DNA of 64,000 bases from Saccharomycodes ludwigii (lineage: Eukaryota; Ascomycota; Saccharomycetes; Saccharomycodales; Saccharomycodaceae): the NCBI RefSeq assembly GCF_020623625.1, contig NC_060203.1:496001-560000 (forward strand). The letters run 5' to 3'. The notes beneath the pieces are model-generated. The model saw only the letters and a list, made by a program, of their open reading frames with translations, was not told the DNA's origin and did no database searches. The position numbers and the translations under genes are program-made. Of the stretch, positions 61,462 through 64,000 are shown one piece after another. Position 1 is the first letter of the stretch. Each line of letters opens with the position of its first letter.

Positions 61462-61999
61462 TGGTGCGAGATTATTTTATTTTGGTAGTTTTTCTAAACG
61501 GACATCGCATTTATGTATTTTATAAACGAGAGGCATGCATTATAAACGAAAAAGTGAAAAGGACCGAGACTTCTACGTAGAGAATTACTTACCACCCCCC
61601 TAACAGAATAACACAAAAGCATAGAAACAGTGCCAAAACCAATTTTTTTTTTTTTTCTCATAATAAAATTTTTTTTTTTTTGGTTTGCTGCTGATTCCGT
61701 TCTTAGTTTGAATTATCATTTATATATTTAAAAACAAATAAAACATTTTTTTCTGATAAGCTTTAAAAATTTCTAAAGAAAAAATATTTAAATAAATTAG
61801 TCTTTATATATTGTTGGTCATAGTTTACTCTAAGTTCTATTAGAAAAAAAATTTTTTCTTTCTCTTTTTCTTTGTGCTACAGCTGTGTTTTCAAAAGGTG
61901 TTGAGGATTAAGCTTTATATAATATTTCTATATATTACAATTAACTAAAACTACCGATCAAAACATCAAGATAAAAAGATCAATTAAAAATATAACAAA
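59716..61999. promoter_or_regulatory. Divergent YAP1 / ERG6 intergenic region, longest gap
   Basis: 2,284 bp between the two start codons. It holds T-runs, CTTTT-type pyrimidine repeats near 59990-60035, an AT-rich middle with no credible ORF, T-runs near 61352-61380 and 61431-61458, and two SRE-like elements at 61521-61549. No upstream ATG on the YAP1 side was seen in the first ~240 bp, so no short uORF like those described for yeast YAP genes lies there. No tRNA or snoRNA recognised. Confidence 0.5.
61521..61549 (-). promoter_or_regulatory. Two sterol-response-like elements upstream of ERG6
   Basis: TATAAACGA occurs twice, at 61521-61529 and 61541-61549, exactly 20 bp apart, about 450-480 bp before the ERG6 start. 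The reverse strand reads TCGTTTATA, matching the TCGTWTA form of the sterol response element bound by Upc2/Ecm22 in yeasts. A palindromic ATGCAT sits between them. Function is inferred. Confidence 0.5.
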
Positions 62000-63157
62000 A
62001 TGAACACAGACAGTTCTTCAACAGCAACGATCAGCACTTCTTCCGATAATTTAAGAAACAGACAAGCTCAATTTGCCAAAGAATTGTATGGTAAAGATAT
62101 TGGTACTAAATCCGGTATGTCTGCTTTATTATCCAAAAACAATGATGCCCAAAAGGAGGCAGTTGCTAAATATTTGAAGCATTGGGATGGTAAAATGGAC
62201 ACGGAAGCTGAAAAACGTAGACTAGAAGATTATAATGAATCAACACATTCGTATTATAATGTTGTTACCGATTTTTATGAATATGGTTGGGGTTCCTCGT
62301 TTCATTTTTCAAGATTTTACAAAGGTGAAAATTTCCAAGCTTCTGTTGCTAGACATGAACATTATCTAGCTTACAAAGCTGACATTCAAAAGGATGATTT
62401 GGTGTTGGATGTGGGCTGTGGTATTGGTGGTCCAGCAAGAGAAATTTGCCGTTTTACCGGATGTAATATTATTGGTCTGAATAATAATGATTATCAGCTT
62501 GCTAAAGCTACTTATTACGCCAAGAAATTCAAACTAGATGATAAACTAAGTTTTGTTAAGGGTGATTTTATGCATATGGAATTTGATCCAAATACTTTTG
62601 ACAAAGTTTATGCCATTGAAGCCACGGTCCATGCACCTACTTTAGAAGGTGTTTATGGCGAAATTTATAAAGTATTGAAGCCAGGTGGTATTTTTGCTGT
62701 TTACGAGTGGGTTATGACCGATAAATATGATCCTTCCAATCCTGAACACAGAAAGATTGCTTATGAAATTGAGTTGGGTGATGGTATTCCAAAGATGTAT
62801 AAGAAGAGCGTTGCTGTTGATGCCTTGAACAAAGTTGGATTTCAGATTTTAGAAAGTGAAGATTTAGCCGACAATGACGATGAAGTTCCATGGTATTATC
62901 CATTAACTGGTGAATGGAAATATGTTCAAACTTTGAGTGATTTGGCTACCTTTTTCAGAACATCTTTTCTTGGTAGAAAAGTTACTACTGGTTTAGTTAC
63001 TTTATTAGAAAAAGTTGGTGTTGCTCCAGCTGGTTCTGCTCAAGTCACATATGCTTTGGAAGAGGCTGCTATTGGTTTAGTTGATGGTGGTAGAGAAAAG
63101 TTGTTTACTCCAATGATGTTATTCGTTGCTAAAAAGCCTTTAGAAAAAACCAAATGA
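62000..63157 (+). CDS. ERG6: Sterol C-24 methyltransferase Erg6
   Basis: SAM-dependent methylation of zymosterol to fecosterol, the fungal-specific step in ergosterol synthesis on ER and lipid droplets. The 385-residue protein (383 in S. cerevisiae) has the family N-terminal block [20 protein letters not shown] (about 85-104). SAM motif I is [11 protein letters not shown] (135-145), followed by the sterol-side motif [10 protein letters not shown] and the post-motif [12 protein letters not shown]. Codon use is biased toward highly expressed yeast codons. Next to YAP1 in divergent orientation, as with YML008C and YML007W. Confidence 0.98.
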   Translation: MNTDSSSTATISTSSDNLRNRQAQFAKELYGKDIGTKSGMSALLSKNNDAQKEAVAKYLKHWDGKMDTEAEKRRLEDYNESTHSYYNVVTDFYEYGWGSSFHFSRFYKGENFQASVARHEHYLAYKADIQKDDLVLDVGCGIGGPAREICRFTGCNIIGLNNNDYQLAKATYYAKKFKLDDKLSFVKGDFMHMEFDPNTFDKVYAIEATVHAPTLEGVYGEIYKVLKPGGIFAVYEWVMTDKYDPSNPEHRKIAYEIELGDGIPKMYKKSVAVDALNKVGFQILESEDLADNDDEVPWYYPLTGEWKYVQTLSDLATFFRTSFLGRKVTTGLVTLLEKVGVAPAGSAQVTYALEEAAIGLVDGGREKLFTPMMLFVAKKPLEKTK

Positions 63158-64000
63158 GAATAGTTATATTGAACAAATTTTACCTTGAATTTTTTTTTTT
63201 TTTTTTTCGCACCACGTTTTTTGTATTTTTTTTTTCCCCCCTCTTTTTGGTGACTTTGTTTTTAAAATAAATTAAATTGACCTAGAACCAAATGAATAAA
63301 AGAAACCAAAAAATCTGTATCTATTTAACTAGTTAATAAACTTATATAGAATACTTAAAGAAAGAATAAAAAAAAAAAAAAAGAAAAAATATCGATAGTT
63401 TATACATATATATTCATGTCTGTAAAAATTAATAAAAAAAAAATAATACATATGTAAAAAAAAAAAAAAAAAGAAACAAAAAACATGGAAATGATAATAG
63501 GTCTTGATCTTCATTTATAACGCTGAGAAATATGTTATTTATTCTGTTTTTTTTTTTAAAAAAAAACTTGTTGTTATTGTACTTGATAGCAATGTATATT
63601 TATAACTTTAAGAAAACTATTAAGTGGAAAATAATATACAAGTGTATTTGTATAAGAATGAATGATTCAACAGTAGAAATCTTGGTGTCATTAAGGATAT
63701 ACGGCGAGAAATCTTGGTAATCACTAAGTCTCTATTGAAAAAAGTTAGTCCATAAACTATCAAAGAGCATCAATGTATTAGGTAAGTTAGCAAAACATTG
63801 GAATTATTTAAGGTAAAAATATAAAATAATAGGGACATGTTATTTGCAATAGTTTCTTTTTTTCTTCACAACACAAATAACATTCGATGATGACAGCATT
63901 GTCAATAATAAAGTAAGACAAAAAGTAGACAAATAAATAAATAAAAAAAGACGTGATATTGATCACACAGGGCGTGAAACTCGGAGTCGGGAAGGGGGAG
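63158..64000. other. Downstream of ERG6 to window end
   Basis: 843 bp with T- and A-runs near the ERG6 3' end. Small frames at 63329-63514 and 63532-63720 are low-complexity or featureless. No gene supported; a neighbouring gene probably starts or ends beyond 64000. Confidence 0.45.

Noticed and set aside
59716-61999. Hidden gene or tRNA in the 2.3-kb YAP1/ERG6 gap
   Set aside because: Only short low-complexity frames are present and no tRNA A-box/B-box pair was found by eye. A tRNA search program would settle it.

Overview
This is a contiguous piece of a nuclear chromosome from an AT-rich budding yeast (Saccharomycotina). It is packed with intron-less protein genes on both strands, and intergenic DNA is full of poly(dA:dT) tracts up to 35 bp. 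Gene content and order match Saccharomyces cerevisiae very closely. Genes that in S. cerevisiae lie on chromosome IV right arm (TRS120 to CAD1) are here interleaved with genes from the sister regions of chromosomes V, XIII and XV. That is the arrangement expected of a species that diverged before the whole-genome duplication. The low GC content, long homopolymers and Asn-rich proteins suggest a lineage like Saccharomycodes, but this is inference and not proof. No mobile element, virus-like element, CRISPR array, rRNA or tRNA was recognised.

Layout. 1-6.5 kb: TRS120 (3' end cut by the window edge), PUP1, ADE8 and the ZNG1-type GTPase. 7-10 kb: a SIZ-family SUMO ligase split over two overlapping frames at a 15-A run. 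10.4-19.2 kb: STE14, VPS71, CAT2, DFM1, RRP17, ERD1. 20.9-33 kb: RML2, a YDR415C-type M28 peptidase, VMA8, SYF1, AFG1, MAK10. 34-44 kb: RPL12, RAD30 and a giant HKR1-type signalling mucin with five 357-bp repeats. 45-63 kb: ARO80, GIS4, SIP1, YAP1/CAD1 and ERG6.

The genes do not form one pathway. They cover proteasome, vesicle tethering, purine synthesis, SUMO ligation, CaaX methylation, chromatin remodelling, acetyl-carnitine transfer, ERAD, ribosome biogenesis, V-ATPase, splicing, N-terminal acetylation, translesion synthesis, osmosensing, amino-acid control, Snf1 signalling, oxidative stress and ergosterol synthesis. The main interest lies in departures from the expected. These are a canonical A AAA AAC slip site joining the two SIZ frames; an Ade8 with an N-terminal membrane anchor; a Cat2 without its peroxisomal C-terminal signal; a Yap1 lacking one redox cysteine; an ABBAB higher-order repeat in the mucin; two SRE-like elements 20 bp apart upstream of ERG6; and a candidate box C/D RNA upstream of ERD1.
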